A DNA stretch of 64,000 nt from Anthopleura xanthogrammica (taxonomy: Eukaryota; Cnidaria; Anthozoa; Actiniaria; Actiniidae). The first letter of the stretch is position 1. Each line of letters begins with the position of its first letter. The position numbers were made by a program, and so were the translations under genes. The notes under the pieces were generated by a model. That model saw nothing but the letters and a program-made list of their open reading frames with translations, was not told where the DNA came from and ran no database searches. This document shows positions 11,701 through 23,774 of this stretch, one piece after another. The stretch covers positions 2,231,978-2,295,977 of the forward strand of contig OZ025220.1 in assembly GCA_964019055.1 (NCBI GenBank). Direction: 5' to 3'.

Positions 11701-13077
11701 AGCTGATAAAAAAATTAAAAAATTGCAATTTCTAAAATCAGTGTAAAGAAACCTAAATCGTTGCATGGATTCATTGTTCAACGTCATAAATAACAATCTT
11801 TTTTTCCATTATTGTCGTAGACGAATTTGATAGAACACGATGGAAGAAACTGATAATTTTGGACAGTGTACCAGAAGGTTGCCCAGAACTTGTTTTGCCG
11901 GCGTATGAGGCAGTGGATCTAAACCGCATTCGATCCATGGTTGGCACATGTGTGAAGAATGGTGTCATGAACGAAGATCCCGAGGGAACGCAGTGGAAAG
12001 AATTCATTGATCACGAAGAAGAAAAGCAAAAAGCCGTAGAGGATGCAGAACAAACAGTGTACAGTAAAGAAAACGGTAATTCATGATATATTACGTATAA
12101 TAATAATAATTTTATTCTTAAGCGCATTTCACAAAAACCTCAACAAATATAGCTGATCAGAGTCCTCAGATTGTCATATTTAACTAGATAAAATGCGAAA
12201 ATCCGATAAAGACAGATATTTTACTATAGATTGTAATTATCATCACCACCTTTTGCAATTTCATTTCCCCCCACCAAATCATACAATAAATCAGTATGCT
12301 AGCAATGGGTTTTTGAAACTAAAAATCTATTATTGCTTGTTCCAGTCATGAGCTGTAAGATTGAGTTGGAACTCCCAAAAAGCTAACGAATTGCTTACTT
12401 CCAACAGGTAATCCTTCAAAGGCACACAAGCCAAGCCTAATCTACTTAACATACAGCAGACAAAGATGGCTAGTTGACGATTTAGAGGAACGAACCCCTC
12501 CTAGTACTAATGTGACCCCTCTTCTAAGTGAAGTTTTAAAAAGAAGCAAACGACTTGAGCATGGTGAAGATTTGCTACCTGTATGTATCTTAATTTACTG
12601 AATGCACATGTTTCCGGCTTTGAGAGGCTAGACTGCAAAACAGTCCCTACTTTTTCGGGATTATCCGTGGAAACAGGTTTTGAAATGATCGGCATTGATG
12701 GTTGGATTGATGCTTTTTTGAAACAGACTTATCAGGGTCGATACAGAAATCCTCAGGCTCGTGAAAGACAGCTCCAACAAGAAGTGTATTCTGTTGAGGA
12801 TTTAGACCAGCTGGCTCCAGGCATGCTCTTGGCAGTTGATGTCGAAAAGTACCAGCCAGAAAAGCCGCAGATTGCCAAAGTTCTATCAATGAAAGATCAA
12901 GGAGAAATTGAAGTTCTTTGGTATTATGGTACTTGGTCTGGTTCCTGGCATGTGTACAGAGTACGACAGGGTAGAAACACGATTGAAAGCAAGGAGGTGA
13001 TTCCGTTAAACACCGTTAGATTATTTAATTTTACTTTTACGCCTACAGGCAAGCTAAAGCAATCTATCAAAACTTAA
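8771..13077 (+). CDS. DUF7869-type transposase-like protein, intact 9-exon gene (902 aa)
   Basis: Exons 8771-9287, 9429-10000, 10139-10257, 10428-10689, 10907-11038, 11315-11642, 11821-12075, 12408-12580 and 12727-13077 join in frame with GT-AG introns to 902 codons plus stop. The N-terminus (about 1-170) is acidic, S/E/D-rich and probably disordered. A cysteine cluster (CCAENC) and a short CDFC motif follow. The core has AIDGMDQNK (D429), FIQLDNTYKENKN (D508) and GHTHIDVDQLFSR (548-550), the pattern I associate with proteins labelled DUF7869, which are widespread near transposons and plausibly DDE-type nucleases. The C-terminus (787-902) is a W/Y-rich module (LWYYGTWSGSW). The open frame across nine exons implies an active or recently active copy. 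Family name from memory; catalytic role inferred. Confidence 0.8.
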
Positions 13078-13935
13078 CTAAGGGAGATCTATACGAATGA
13101 AGACGGGTCTGATCAGGAATAAATGAGAAGTCAATCAAATGTTAAAGCCTCGATATCTGATTGGTCACATACGACTACCCAAAAAGGAGCGAAAACTAAG
13201 ACTTTTGGAAGAAAATAATTTTTTTAGAAAAAAATGGATTTGTTACAATATTCTGAAAGGGCATGACAGTAAATAACTGCTTACCAAATTTCAGTGGCCT
13301 AGTGCCATTTGTAGCCGAGATATTAGCGTGTTTATGAAATACAAATCCTTGTTAATTTGACTCCGTTCTAAACGTATGGCGCTATAACCTGAAGCAAGGC
13401 TTTGACATTTGTTTGATGTAATACAGGAGAGAGTTTATCCGTTTTGTATATGAATTTTTAAAAATATTACTAGCAAAATTCCTGTTTATCTACTTACTTA
13501 TTCCTTTAACATTCCTTTTAATGTTTAACATTTTGGTGTCACGGTTGTGCAGAAGTCAAGGTTTCACTCTAGAATAAGGTCGCTCATTTATCGGCGGACG
13601 TGATTCTCGTTATTGTTATGGCCGTTATTTTCGTTACGAAAATTCTAACAAAGTATGAAGCTACAGTAGTTGAGCCACTACATTGAAATGTTGGAGTTGA
13701 AACAGAAAAAAAGTTCAAATTATTGCAAGCGTTTAGTGATCGACAGTAAATATACTCGTCATTTGACATACAATTATTGCATTACTGTCGCAGAGTAAAG
13801 ACTTCTAGAAGTAACTATAGGGAAAAAAATTAAGGATTCAATCGTTTATTATTGTCGAAATCAAAATATACTGGCCATTAAAGTTACCGTGTTACATATT
13901 TCCAAAGAACAGCCAAACACGTTAATTATGCTAAT
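13078..13935. other. 3' flank of the DUF7869-type gene, nothing assigned
   Basis: No ORF, RNA gene or clear repeat can be supported here, and no histone-type stem-loop follows the stop. An AATAAA near 13120 could act as the poly(A) signal. Confidence 0.4.
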
Positions 13936-14800
13936 ACATAAATTTATGTTTTAACGGAGTTCAGGCCTTGGTTCACATAAATTTATGTTTTAACGGAGTT
14001 CAGGCCTTGGTTCACATAAATTTATGTTTTAACGGAGTTCAGGCCTTGGTTCACATAAATTTATGTTTTAACGGAGTTCAGGCTTTGGTTCACATAAATT
14101 TATGTTTTAACGGAGTTCAGGCCTTGGTTCACATAAATTTATGTGTTAACAGAGTTCAGGCCTTGGTTCCCATAAATTTATGTTTTAACGGAGTTCAGGC
14201 CTTGGTTCACATAAATTTATGTGTTAACGGATTTCAGGCCTTGGTTCACATAAATTTATGTTTCAACGGAGTTCAGGCCTTGGTTCACATAAATTTATGT
14301 GTTAACGGATTTCAGGCCTTGGTTCACATAAATTTATGCGTTAACGGATTTCAGGCCTTGGTACACATAAATTTATGTGTTAACGGATTTCAGGCCTTGG
14401 TTCACATAAATTTATGCGTTAACGGAGTTCAGGCCTTGGTTCACATAAATTTATGTTTTAACGGAGTTCAGGCCTTGGTTCACATAAATTTATGTGTTAA
14501 CGGAGTTCAGGCCTTGGTTCACATAAATTTATGTGTTAACGGAGATCAGGCCTTGGTTCACATAAATTTATGTTTTAACGGAGTTCAGGCCTTGGTTCAC
14601 ATAAATTTATGTTTTAACGGAGTTCAGGCCTTGGTTCACATAAATTTATGTTTTAACGGAGTTCAGGCCTTGGTTCACATAAATTTATGTTTTAATGGAG
14701 TTCAGGCCTTGGTTCACATAAATTTATGTGTTAACGGATTTCAGGCCTTGGTTCACATAAATTTATGTTTTAACGAGTTCAGGCCTTGGTTCACATACCA
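13936..14800. repeat. 39-bp tandem array with palindromic core (right array)
   Basis: About 22 copies of a 39-bp unit, each with ACATAAATTTATGT followed by TTTAACGGAGTTCAGGCCTTGGTTC. Most variation lies at the position after the palindrome (TTTTAAC or GTGTTAAC) and in GGAGTT versus GGATTT. The 309-codon ORF across it is just the repeat translated (39 is a multiple of 3), not a gene. Its palindrome and GTTCAGG word match the reverse complement of the 24-bp array at 0.23-0.57 kb. Confidence 0.95.
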
Positions 14801-14809
14801 TTTGTACAT

Positions 14810-15600
14810 TTTGTATTCAAAACACGAACTATTGAATAAAAAAATCATGTGTCCAATTACCTTGGGTGTGCCTGGTATTTTTGTTTTCTTATCATGATAT
14901 TTTGAATATTGTCCATTAATACCATTTCACAATGCAAGAGCGACAACATTTGTTCATTTTTGAACGATATTGACAATAAAACTTTAAAGGATAAATTTTT
15001 TTCATGTATATGGACATTTGATCAATGTCAAAAGCCTCCGGTGTAGTAGTTTTCCTGACAATGTACTTTTTACTATGAACAATCTGATTTTTTTATCTGT
15101 TTTTTTCTGTTTTGTACATGTTTGATACCCAGTCATGGAAGTCTAACATCAAGGTCTCTCATTCAGATGTACAAAATCAGTATACATGCCCATTAAAATC
15201 CCTAATATTAGACAGATTTGTCATAATAAATGTCATCATTTGTTCAAAATGTGTTGACAGGGCATGAAAGTCTAAAAATACAAGTTTAAAGTGAAGCTTG
15301 TTTTGTCTGGTACTGTTTATTTTCAGACAAGTATAAGCTCGCTTTTTTAAACATTAACATGGTTTTATTATTATTTTTTTATATTTAGCGAAACACAAAG
15401 CTCCATGTATTAGTCTATTAAAGTCTTAATTTCTTAATCGACGGATGACTAGCTTTCGGCGGTTTGACAAAAAGCCACACGTGCAAACAACAAATGGTAA
15501 AAAACACCGCTTATGTCTGAATATTGAATTTACAGATGCATACACTTTTTGAAATCCGATAGAATGTTCTACCTGCATTCTTATGGAACGCAAAGCCCTA
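14810..15600. other. Unassigned AT-rich sequence
   Basis: No gene or repeat that I can support. Confidence 0.4.
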
Positions 15601-15614
15601 TTTGCTTGTATTTG

Positions 15615-16854
15615 TCAACGATTTCGCGCATTCCGCCTGGGGGCTATAAGTGGCAATCTAGCAGCGTAGCCTCCGTCAGCCAGTAGACGAGCTCTCCTAG
15701 GCAAATTACGGGCTCTACTGTGTCCAATACGTGGAAGGGCCTGGTAGCACTGGGCGTCATTCATGTGACCTGGAAACCTGTTAAAGGAAAATATTGTAAT
15801 TGCTAGCATAATTCTTCAACAATGGTTTAGTTGGTATTAGTGGAGAATTGTTATTAAAGATGAATTGTACGTGGATGGAGAGACGGACTGTCATTTAATG
15901 TGATCATCTGAGGCACTTGGAATTCTAGCCATTTATATTATCAGTTAAGACCCCGATCCCACGATCTCCCGAACAACTGCCCGACTATATTCAACAATTT
16001 GAGCTAACCAAGTGTCGATTTAAATATAAATTCATACTATACCCTGTGACGAGAAGGACGATCATACCGTCAGCATCTACAACTATCTGTGACGACATAA
16101 AGTGTCAGCGTTTATCTCTGCGGTAAAATTCTGCTTGAAGTGCTCCGGACGGACGGCGAATCCGGTGAATAGTCCCGTCAATCATGCCCACGGCGTTGGG
16201 GAAGTTTGGAAAGGTGTCCAAGAACTGGTGCCACTGTTGCAACGAGTACCATTTTATATATTGACGATAATTCACAAATAGAATAGGAACAACATGGTAG
16301 ATCTCCTCCGCCACAGTACTTTTAGAAATCCTGAATATGTATGCAAGAACATGCAACTTTAAATATTGCCGAAGCCAAATAATAACAAGCAATACTCGGT
16401 TGCGCACATCAAGTATGCATGCACGTCTCCTGCCCGTTCGTGGCGTTCGGGGAAAATGCCTCGGTGCAGTCACTTCGAAATATGTGTTTTCAACAATAGC
16501 TTCCAAAGTTTCAGGCATTTCGCCCGTCATGTACCAAAATATGATAGGATTGAGTTCTAAGATTTGCCACACATCCCTTCCTCTATTTCTAGTTCCGTTG
16601 AAATGTGGAAACAATATCCGAATGAGTGATCCTTGTCTGTTGTTTTCTTCGAGAGCAGTGGCAAGGGCAGTAAGTGCTAGGATAAAAGTATGCAGGCTGG
16701 ATATTAGAAACGTTGGTGGAGGTAAAACTTGAGGAAATGCTTCTTGGTTTATACATAATAATTCAGAAGCCAGAAGTATTATTGACATCAGTAGTGAGTA
16801 GGTGCAGACGAAAAAGGTTGGAGGAGGAGGAGGTGGGTAGCTGTCGTCCGGCAT
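15615..16854 (-). pseudogene. PIF/Harbinger transposase, broken
   Basis: Two minus-strand exons: 16854-16043 and 15777-about 15617. Readable family motifs are an HTH-like segment (FRISKSTVAEEI), the first catalytic Asp in GMIDGTIHRI, then after an intron GFPGHMNDAQ and the second Asp in LADGGYAA. Just after FYRRDKR an in-frame TGA (16105-16107) replaces the usual cysteine codon before HFMSSQ. The frame also ends soon after RRNARNR, before the region that should hold the catalytic Glu. The splice phase between the exons is correct, so this is a spliced transposase gene disabled by a nonsense change and 3' loss. The partner Myb-like gene lies divergently at 17.15 kb. Confidence 0.85.
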
Positions 16855-17152
16855 CTTTATTTCTTTTTGACGATGAATTACACGTCCTTCTATGCTTTAT
16901 CCATGTAAAGAAAAAATTATTAGGTAATACCTCAAGTGTTATAATTATGCCATCAATCCTTGTTCGCGCTTTTCGCAGATAATGACAATAATCAGATCCC
17001 GGCTGGTGTGAGGCATGTTTTTTCTTTTGCAGTCAACACGAAAGACAACACATGAGAAATCGTGATTTTAGAAACAACCAAGTTCACGTGTAAAGTAATT
17101 AGCACTCCCTATATAAACCGGAAACATTTTCGGGTTTCTCGCACACTCAACC

Positions 17153-18178
17153 ATGGGAGACTTCGAAGATAACATCTTTCTGAAGGCGGCAATGGGAGGC
17201 AAAATACAGATTCCAAAGACTTCGAGTTCTTCTACCATAACCAGCACGAGCACCTCATCAGCCTCTAGCAGTCCAGGGCAAAGAAGTAAGGCAAAACCAA
17301 AGAAAGCTAACGCTCCACACCGAAAGTACAGCAACTTAGAAGACCAGCTGATACTCAAAGCAGTTGAAGTCAAAGGACGGGACTGGAGGGCGGTATTAGC
17401 GTTTTTGAAAAGAAACTGGGAAGTGCTTGGATCTGAAGGAGATTTATCGAGATTGTGATGTTGGCGACAAGAGTATACAAGACCGTTTACGAAAGCGAGC
17501 CTCAACCTTTCTCAGCAAAAAGAAAAAGAAGTAAGTCATGATTTAAAATTCTTTGTGTGAAAAAATATATATATAGAAGTGCTAAATGTCCCCTTCAAGA
17601 ACTCAGTGTTGAAAATTTAAATATGTGGGGTTTCTTTATTTTATACCTTGGGGCATATAATTTTGGTTTTTGCGCTCGTTTCAAAAGAAATAATTTGACA
17701 CGTTATTTAGTGAATGGTTCCTTTTCGTGCTTTCAGGGCTAGTAATGATCTTTCCATAATAGAAGACGAATTTCACTCAGTAGACGATATTTTGCATTCC
17801 CCGAAGAGAGCAGCTGAAACATCTGAGGAGGATTGTGACGAAGAAATCGAGGATGAAATGGACGAAATCCTAGGAAAGATCAAACAAAGGGACGAGAAGT
17901 ACCGGTTAGATGCAGCTGAACAGCTTGAGAAGGCTAGCGCTTCAACTGTTACCGAGGGCGTAAAGCGAAAATCAAAGAGTGACAGAGAAGAACAGGGAAA
18001 AAAGAAGACGAAGAGAGGAAAGGGAGCAGCATCAACAGCAACGAAGAAGCTTGAGAACCTCTTAGACCAAATGCCTCAATTTCTGGCCACTGCAAACCAA
18101 ACAGCTGAAATGCACTCGAAGGCACTGAGCAAGTGGGAGAAAAAGTTTGGTCTAGATAGTTCCTCTGATAGCGAATAA
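17153..18178 (+). pseudogene. Harbinger-associated Myb/SANT-like accessory protein, frameshifted
   Basis: Exon 1 starts MGDFEDNIFLKAAMGG. After a Ser/Thr-rich stretch it has a Myb-like segment (YSNLEDQLILKAVEVKGRDWRAV). The frame closes at 17458, but the +1 frame continues the expected sequence (YRDCDVGDKSIQDRLRKRAS) up to a GTAAGT near 17530, so a single-base frameshift seems to break it. Exon 2 (17737-18178) is acidic then Lys-rich (KKKTKRGKG) and ends SSSDSE. Harbinger elements pair a DDE transposase with a Myb-like DNA-binding protein encoded divergently, which matches this layout. The shift could also be a sequencing error. Confidence 0.7.
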
Positions 18179-18617
18179 TCTCTGTTTGCACTGCCGATAG
18201 TGGATATTACTGACGTTTTCCCGTTTGTTTCTTATCAGTTGTCTAATGGTAGGCACTTTTTTTGCAAAATTCAAGGAAAATTAAACCGTGTTAGACTGTT
18301 GATTCAACGACTTCATTGCTTTTTGTGTCGTCAATTAATAAGTTTGAAGAACAAGGAATTTATGGGGGCAACATATATTTTGACTGAAACAACCCGTAGG
18401 AAGTAAAATGTTATGGGGGGCTTAGCTTGTTTCAACTAACAACACGCCCCTTGTCTGATTACTTAATAAAGCAGACATTTTCACAATGCCCACTGCAGTC
18501 TTATCCTGGATACACAATTTTACCAAAGCCTACAAAAACGATAAAAACTTTAGTAATTTAATGGCGTTCGCGTGAAGTGAGACTCCTTATCAATGGAAAT
18601 AATGACCCACATTCCCG

Positions 18618-18632
18618 GGGGGGGGGGGGGGG
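18618..18632 (+). repeat. Poly-G run
   Basis: About 15 consecutive G, a likely weak spot for assembly. Confidence 0.9.
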
Positions 18633-18689
18633 CACTCCCATACATTTGCTATATGGGTATGTGCCGCTGGATAGGGTATGGTTTTTGGC

Positions 18690-18972
18690 CTTGCTGTCTT
18701 ATACCGGGTATACATTTTACCCAAAATTGTCTTAAATTGTTGATCGCCGAGATTTATCAACGCGGAAATATGTCATTAATGTAGCACCTCTTAAAAGTAC
18801 ACAGGAATGAAAAGCAAGCGTATTTTACCAGGTATACATGTCTTATACCGGGTATACATTTTACCCAAAATTGTCTTAAATTGTTGATCGCCGAGATTTA
18901 TCAACGCGGAAATATGTCATTAATGTAGCACCTCTTAAAAGTACACAGGAATGAAAAGCAAGCGTATTTTAC
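18690..18972. repeat. ~143-bp direct duplication
   Basis: The block starting 'cttataccgggtatacattt' and ending in 'gcgtattttac' occurs twice in tandem (about 18698-18830 and 18841-18973). Part of the same block recurs inverted at 19388-19478, so the three copies form a foldback-like structure of about 0.75 kb. Confidence 0.85.
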
Positions 18973-19387
18973 AACAAAAGATATGCCAGCTACCAACATG
19001 CATGTATGAAGAAATGATCAAAACCAATGCTAATCGGAGTGTTATATATGTTGGATTCTGTACGTACTTCATGAAACTGATTTCGAACTGTGATGGGTTT
19101 TGTATTATGGTTCATAATGTCGGCTATTTTTTCAGGTATGAAGCTTTATGTTCGCAACAAAACATTTGCACGAATTCTCACGTACACGTTTAAACTGTAA
19201 TTACAATTTCACGCCCAGAACCAAAAGACTCGATATACTCTATCCAAAAACGCATAAATCGTTAGCATTTTAGAATCTCATAGAACTGTAGATACGGATC
19301 GGACAGATAATTTACCAACTTCTTGAAATAATTTTTTACCGACAATTATTTATGTCACCAGCGCTGGTTCAAGATCGTTTCTCATGA

Positions 19388-19480
19388 CGAAAATACGCTT
19401 GCTTTTCATTCCTGTGTACTTTTAAGAGGTGCTACATTAATGACATATTTCCGCGTTGATAAATCTCGGCGATCAACCCT
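19388..19480. repeat. Inverted arm of the 18.7-kb repeat
   Basis: Reverse complement of the second half of the duplicated block: 'aaaatacgcttgcttttcat' through 'cgcgttgataaatctcgg'. Together with the 18.84 kb copy it could form a large stem-loop around about 0.4 kb of loop. Confidence 0.85.
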
Positions 19481-19540
19481 TGTGCGGCCAAGCTTATGCC
19501 GTAAACACGGCCAAGCGTCAAATAAACAACCAGTTTTATT

Positions 19541-19692
19541 CATGATGAAAAAGAATTCAACTTTAGAGACACTGAGTAAAAAACTGAAGCGTACGTCTTT
19601 TTAAGCTTTCGACTAATCTAGAGTCTTGATCACAATGAGTGAGTCAGCTACTATACGCTGTGTCTCTAAAGTTGAATTATTTTTCATGGTTA
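19541..19692. repeat. Short palindromic element (MITE-like, ~150 bp)
   Basis: Inverted arms of about 20 bp, ATTCAACTTTAGAGACAC near 19555 and its complement GTGTCTCTAAAGTTGAAT near 19660, within an otherwise non-coding stretch. No target duplication was confirmed. Confidence 0.75.
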
Positions 19693-19784
19693 AAACCCGA
19701 GTAGATGACTTTTCACCAAAGTTTTATTCTTTATGTCGATAAATTGATTTTTACTTATACAAAATGATTGTGCTGGAAAATTGG

Positions 19785-20080
19785 CTAGTTCCATTTCCGC
19801 GGAAGTTCCGCTAAATCGGAAAACCCTATTTCATTAGAGTCAGAATCATATAATAGACTTTCATGTTCTTGATTGTGTTGGTGTAGCTCAACCCATGCTT
19901 GTCCGTATGGTGCTTCAGTAGAACTTTTTTTTTTTATAACTTTACTAGAAATGAACGTTGTGGAGCAGAGCCGTTTGCAAGGAATTTTGCAAGACATTTT
20001 TAACAGTTTCCTTCCTGGACCACGCGTACAGCAACGGATGTTTACGTGTTCTTTTTTTTTTTTTTTTTTAGCTATTTTGT
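19785..20080 (-). CDS. Unrecognised minus-strand exon
   Basis: A frame of about 75 codons ends ...SDLAELPRKWN at 19785, containing GRKLLKMSCKIPCKRLC and an acidic stretch. Its start is not defined, and it could be a terminal exon or chance. No family recognised. Confidence 0.25.
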
Positions 20081-20199
20081 TGTTGTAATTCTCGTAAAAT
20101 GATTTCATAAAAACGTGTATGAAACTAAAGCATGTTTCGATATTTAAGTTATCAACGTATTCACAAAGAATACACAACAGCAAGATTATTTCTACTGGT

Positions 20200-21900
20200 G
20201 AGCTTCAAATGTAACTGTCAACCGGCTTGACTAAATATCTAAAATTCCGTAGCTTTAGAGCACGTCGTCGGGTGTGTGTTTTCGTAGGACGTAAACTTGT
20301 AAAGATATAATCATCTTCATCATCTTAACGAGGAAAAGATGAAATTCGTATGAATGAAAATATATGGCTCGACATTTTTAGCGTTCGTATATGTATGTGT
20401 ATCAATAAGCAGTAAATAAACGGAAATGACCTTAGCGGCTCCCTTGTAAAACTCTTTTGCACGTAGTTTGCATTTTTACCAATACCCGGTGACCCTACCC
20501 CTTCTAAAAAACTCAAGCTCCTCGTTTAAGTATAGCGCAATATGATCCGACCTCTACAGAGTACGTGCGGATTACATCTGTCACTTATAGTTAGTTACAT
20601 GTTGACACACATAAGCACCATGATGACAAATTCTTTGGATCCCAACTGCGAAATTTTTTTCTGGTGCTAAGCTCCTCATGAATCTGGTTAAACCATTCTG
20701 GAAAATATTTTTCATTTTTTGAGAGGACGAAAAGTTGATATTCTGAAGGAAATGCTGCAACATAATAATGAATGTGAAATATTTAACTAAACATCAATTT
20801 CTACATTTTATTTAGTCAGCAAAACTATATAAGAGTTATCATGCTAACTTACCATTCTGCATTACTGAGCATATGAAGGTTATCAAAATCAAAAATCATT
20901 TTGTGATGTATGAAATAAAGGTGAATACACAGAGAAAAAAGTTGAATTGAGTCAAATGAGTCATAAGTCCAAAAGGAAAATTCTGACTACTTATTAAGCC
21001 TATTTAATCTAATTCTACCGATGACGTCACCAGTATTTAATGTCAGCAGCACGTTGCTAAGTGATGTTTATTCCTTCATTAACACATAGTCAAGAGGAAG
21101 GAAAAATATCATGAATCTGCCCTAGCTCTCTGACGGAGTTTCGTCGTTCCATATCAACTTCCAGAAAAATATTTCCTGTCCGAAGGTCTCCTGTCAAGAG
21201 TACTATTATTCAAGCAAGCTAACTACTTATGCGTTCGGAATTCACAGCGGAGATTCTAGAAATGGGACTGTTTATGTTTGGCCAGAAACAACTGTGCCAA
21301 AACATCCCAACCCTTGTTGTCTTGTCTACATTGTCACCTGAAACAGAGGATGTTAACAGAAAATAGGACATCTTCTGGGCTGATAACACTCGTTCTCAAA
21401 ATAAGAATTACACTGTTGTGCTTTTTTTTGTTTTGAAAACATGGTGTCGTCTGATGAAAGAGAAAGAATAGATTACAAGTCTAATAGTCAAATATTTTTT
21501 ATGCATACACCTATCATTATCTATACGTATTATTATTACTATCATATGATATATGAACACTATAGAGTAATTTTATCCAATTATTTATATGTATTGATTA
21601 TTTAGTATTAAGTCATCGTCTTTTAATATTTATTATCTTAAGCTTGGTTTTACCATACATATATTGATTTTAAGTTGCTTGGTTATGAGCAATGACCTTG
21701 ACATATGGTTAAGTTCGTTTCACCAAGCCTTCAAGGGTTTTTCCAAGCCTTCAAGGTGGTAGATCTATGTTCTTGTGTTAAAATATAATACAATCTGAAT
21801 TTGTAAATATAGATTTTCACAATTTACCTTTTGTATATACTTACTTTGCAAACACATTCGTAATTCGTATTTATTTACGCGATATAATGTGATTTTTTAA
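20200..21900. other. Unassigned AT-rich sequence
   Basis: No coding region, RNA gene or clear repeat can be supported across this stretch. Confidence 0.4.
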
Positions 21901-21901
21901 T

Positions 21902-21904
21902 AAA

Positions 21905-21965
<61 letters not shown>
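21902..21965 (+). repeat. (ATT)n microsatellite
   Basis: About 20 uninterrupted ATT/TTA triplets. Confidence 0.97.
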
Positions 21966-21966
<1 letters not shown>

Positions 21967-21987
21967 CGTCATCCCAGAGTAGTTTGG

Positions 21988-23428
21988 ATGAGAAAAACGC
22001 TTGATCCTCGTGAAAACCCCATTGAAGTTGATTTTAGAAAGAAGCCATATGTCGATTTGAGAAACTGCGATTTGACACTTCTGAATAGAAAACAGATTAA
22101 ACTTTCTGATAAGAAGAGCAAAGACCTCCTAAGTTTATGCAAGTATCTGAGTCCTAGTGCACAGACATATTATCGAAGCTTGGTAGGGAAGAAAGATTAT
22201 TATGCATTAAAAGAAGTTGTCTTCTAATTGGAAGGGTTTCCTAAGTTACTACTCTTAAAAATATAACAGGTATAAATTTCACTAACTGCTATAAATCGGA
22301 TGCTTCTCCTAACACTTTGCTTGTGTTCTGTCATTCACCGCTTGCTTTATAACTGCAAACAGCACACATGCGCGTTTTCCATTTCTCCAACATACAACTG
22401 GGAAAACTGAGTGGAATCTGCTACGATTAAAGAAATGCAATCCTTTCAATTGCTTATCGACAAATGTTTCCACGTAATGATTATGAAGTATTAACATTGC
22501 CGGCTATTGATTATAGTAATCAAATACAGCCATCGTGATTTTGGGAAGTAAATCTGCACCCAGTCTAAACCCGAAAACAACAGAGTGGTTGTGCCTTTTT
22601 GTTCCAGCTTTGTCAAAAGTTTCTTTTTATGTTCTCTTTCGGAAATTTGTCCCCCATGCAAAATCTGAGGTTTTTGCCCTGTTACAGTTCAAAATGTGTA
22701 CAGTACCTTAATAAAAGTTTCAAGGTTATTCCACAGTTTTAAGCGGTTTTCGTGTGCACACATTGTTTCATGGCCTCTTTGTTACTTGGAATAACGAAGC
22801 GAAGAAGAGTATTAAGAAAGAGGGGACACGACTATCAGCTCCCAAGGACGAAATCAGAACGTTTTAAAAACACTTTCATTAATAGATGTCTATTTAAATT
22901 TGTATAGTATGTATTATATATGTATATATATGATAATTTCTTACATCAGTATATGACATTGAACATTTTTTTTATTTTTTTATTTTTTTATTTTTTTATA
23001 AACTCACGTCTGTTCTATTTTTTTAGCCAACCACCTTAAACGGCGAGGAGATCAAATATCAGTGTGTATCCCTCCCTGCTCTTTAAATGGACGTATCAAA
23101 AGGTTTTGGGTATAACTTCAACCCCAAAAAGAATATCAGAAGCAATTCTAGAACTGATACTGAAGCACGATCTAGAAGAGATAACTTACCGAGAAGTAAA
23201 AAGCGGAAACTGAAAAATAGAAGAAAGACAATAGCTAAGCCAAGGAAGAACAGGCCTTATGCAAATGTTGAAGAAATGAGCTTAGAGTGTTGCACGGATA
23301 ATACCTGCCTTTTAAATCAGGGACGTCGAATTATCACTATGATACGAAGGGACTTTGACAGTAAACTCTACGAACAGCAAAACACTTATTTAAGTTCTGT
23401 CGTCCACATTAAGATATTGGAATTATAA
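21988..23428 (+). pseudogene. Exon fragments of an unrecognised mobile-element-type gene
   Basis: Two readable blocks: 21988-22227 (contains KKSKDLLSLCKYLSPSAQTY) and 23087-23428 (basic, KKRKLKNRRK, then CCTDNTCLLNQGRRI and an LYEQQ stretch). They look like the N-terminal exons of cnidarian transposase-type genes, and could belong to the degenerate DDE gene at 27.8-28.3 kb. No splice structure could be confirmed, so this is a loose grouping. Confidence 0.35.
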
Positions 23429-23439
23429 ACCCTATCTCA

Positions 23440-23560
23440 TAACTTAAGATGCAACATTCAAATGAAAAGATATTTCACCATTCAACTATTCCACCCCATG
23501 TAGAATCAATGCTGAAAGTATTGTATCAGGGGTCAGATACACTTTAGGATATGCAAGAGC
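23440..23560 (+). repeat. Dispersed short repeat, copy 1
   Basis: Contains 'atttcaccattcaa' and 'catgtagaatcaat', followed by a 'gaaagtatt' word. Similar sequence is at 35375-35545 and, more diverged, at 40058-40235, so this is an interspersed short element (SINE- or MITE-like). Confidence 0.65.
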
Positions 23561-23774
23561 TTTATTGAGATGAGAATATGGGATATAAAGTGAAACGACT
23601 GTTTATGATGTGCTTGATCCAAGAAGAGCATTGAATGCACTGAATACATTATATTGGCTGCCACTTCATTATCATAATTTTTTAAATTCATATTTTGATT
23701 AAGCTTTACATTAAAATTATAGATTAGAATGATATCAACAAAGTTAGAAAGTTTGAGTTAGAAATATTAAACTC

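Larger units (their letters stand above)
200..14810. mobile_element. Putative ~14.6-kb element: divergent genes bounded by inverted subterminal arrays
   Basis: The divergent DUF7869-type and ParB-like genes lie symmetrically between two arrays that share a 14-bp palindrome and GTTCAGG in inverted orientation. That is the architecture of a large DNA transposon with subterminal transposase-binding repeats. I could not find terminal inverted repeats or a target duplication outside the arrays, and the left end may fall before base 200 or outside the window. Boundaries are approximate. Confidence 0.45.

Noticed and set aside
8771..13077. Reading the DUF7869-type region as separate small genes
   Set aside because: Nine exons join in a single frame with GT-AG introns, so one gene is far more likely.
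225..14800. CRISPR-like arrays
   Set aside because: Spacers are as conserved as repeats and the setting is eukaryotic. These are satellites or binding-site arrays.
13968..14897. 309-aa repetitive ORF (13-residue repeat)
   Set aside because: The unit is 39 bp, so any stop-free frame stays open. Variation between units is not codon-biased.
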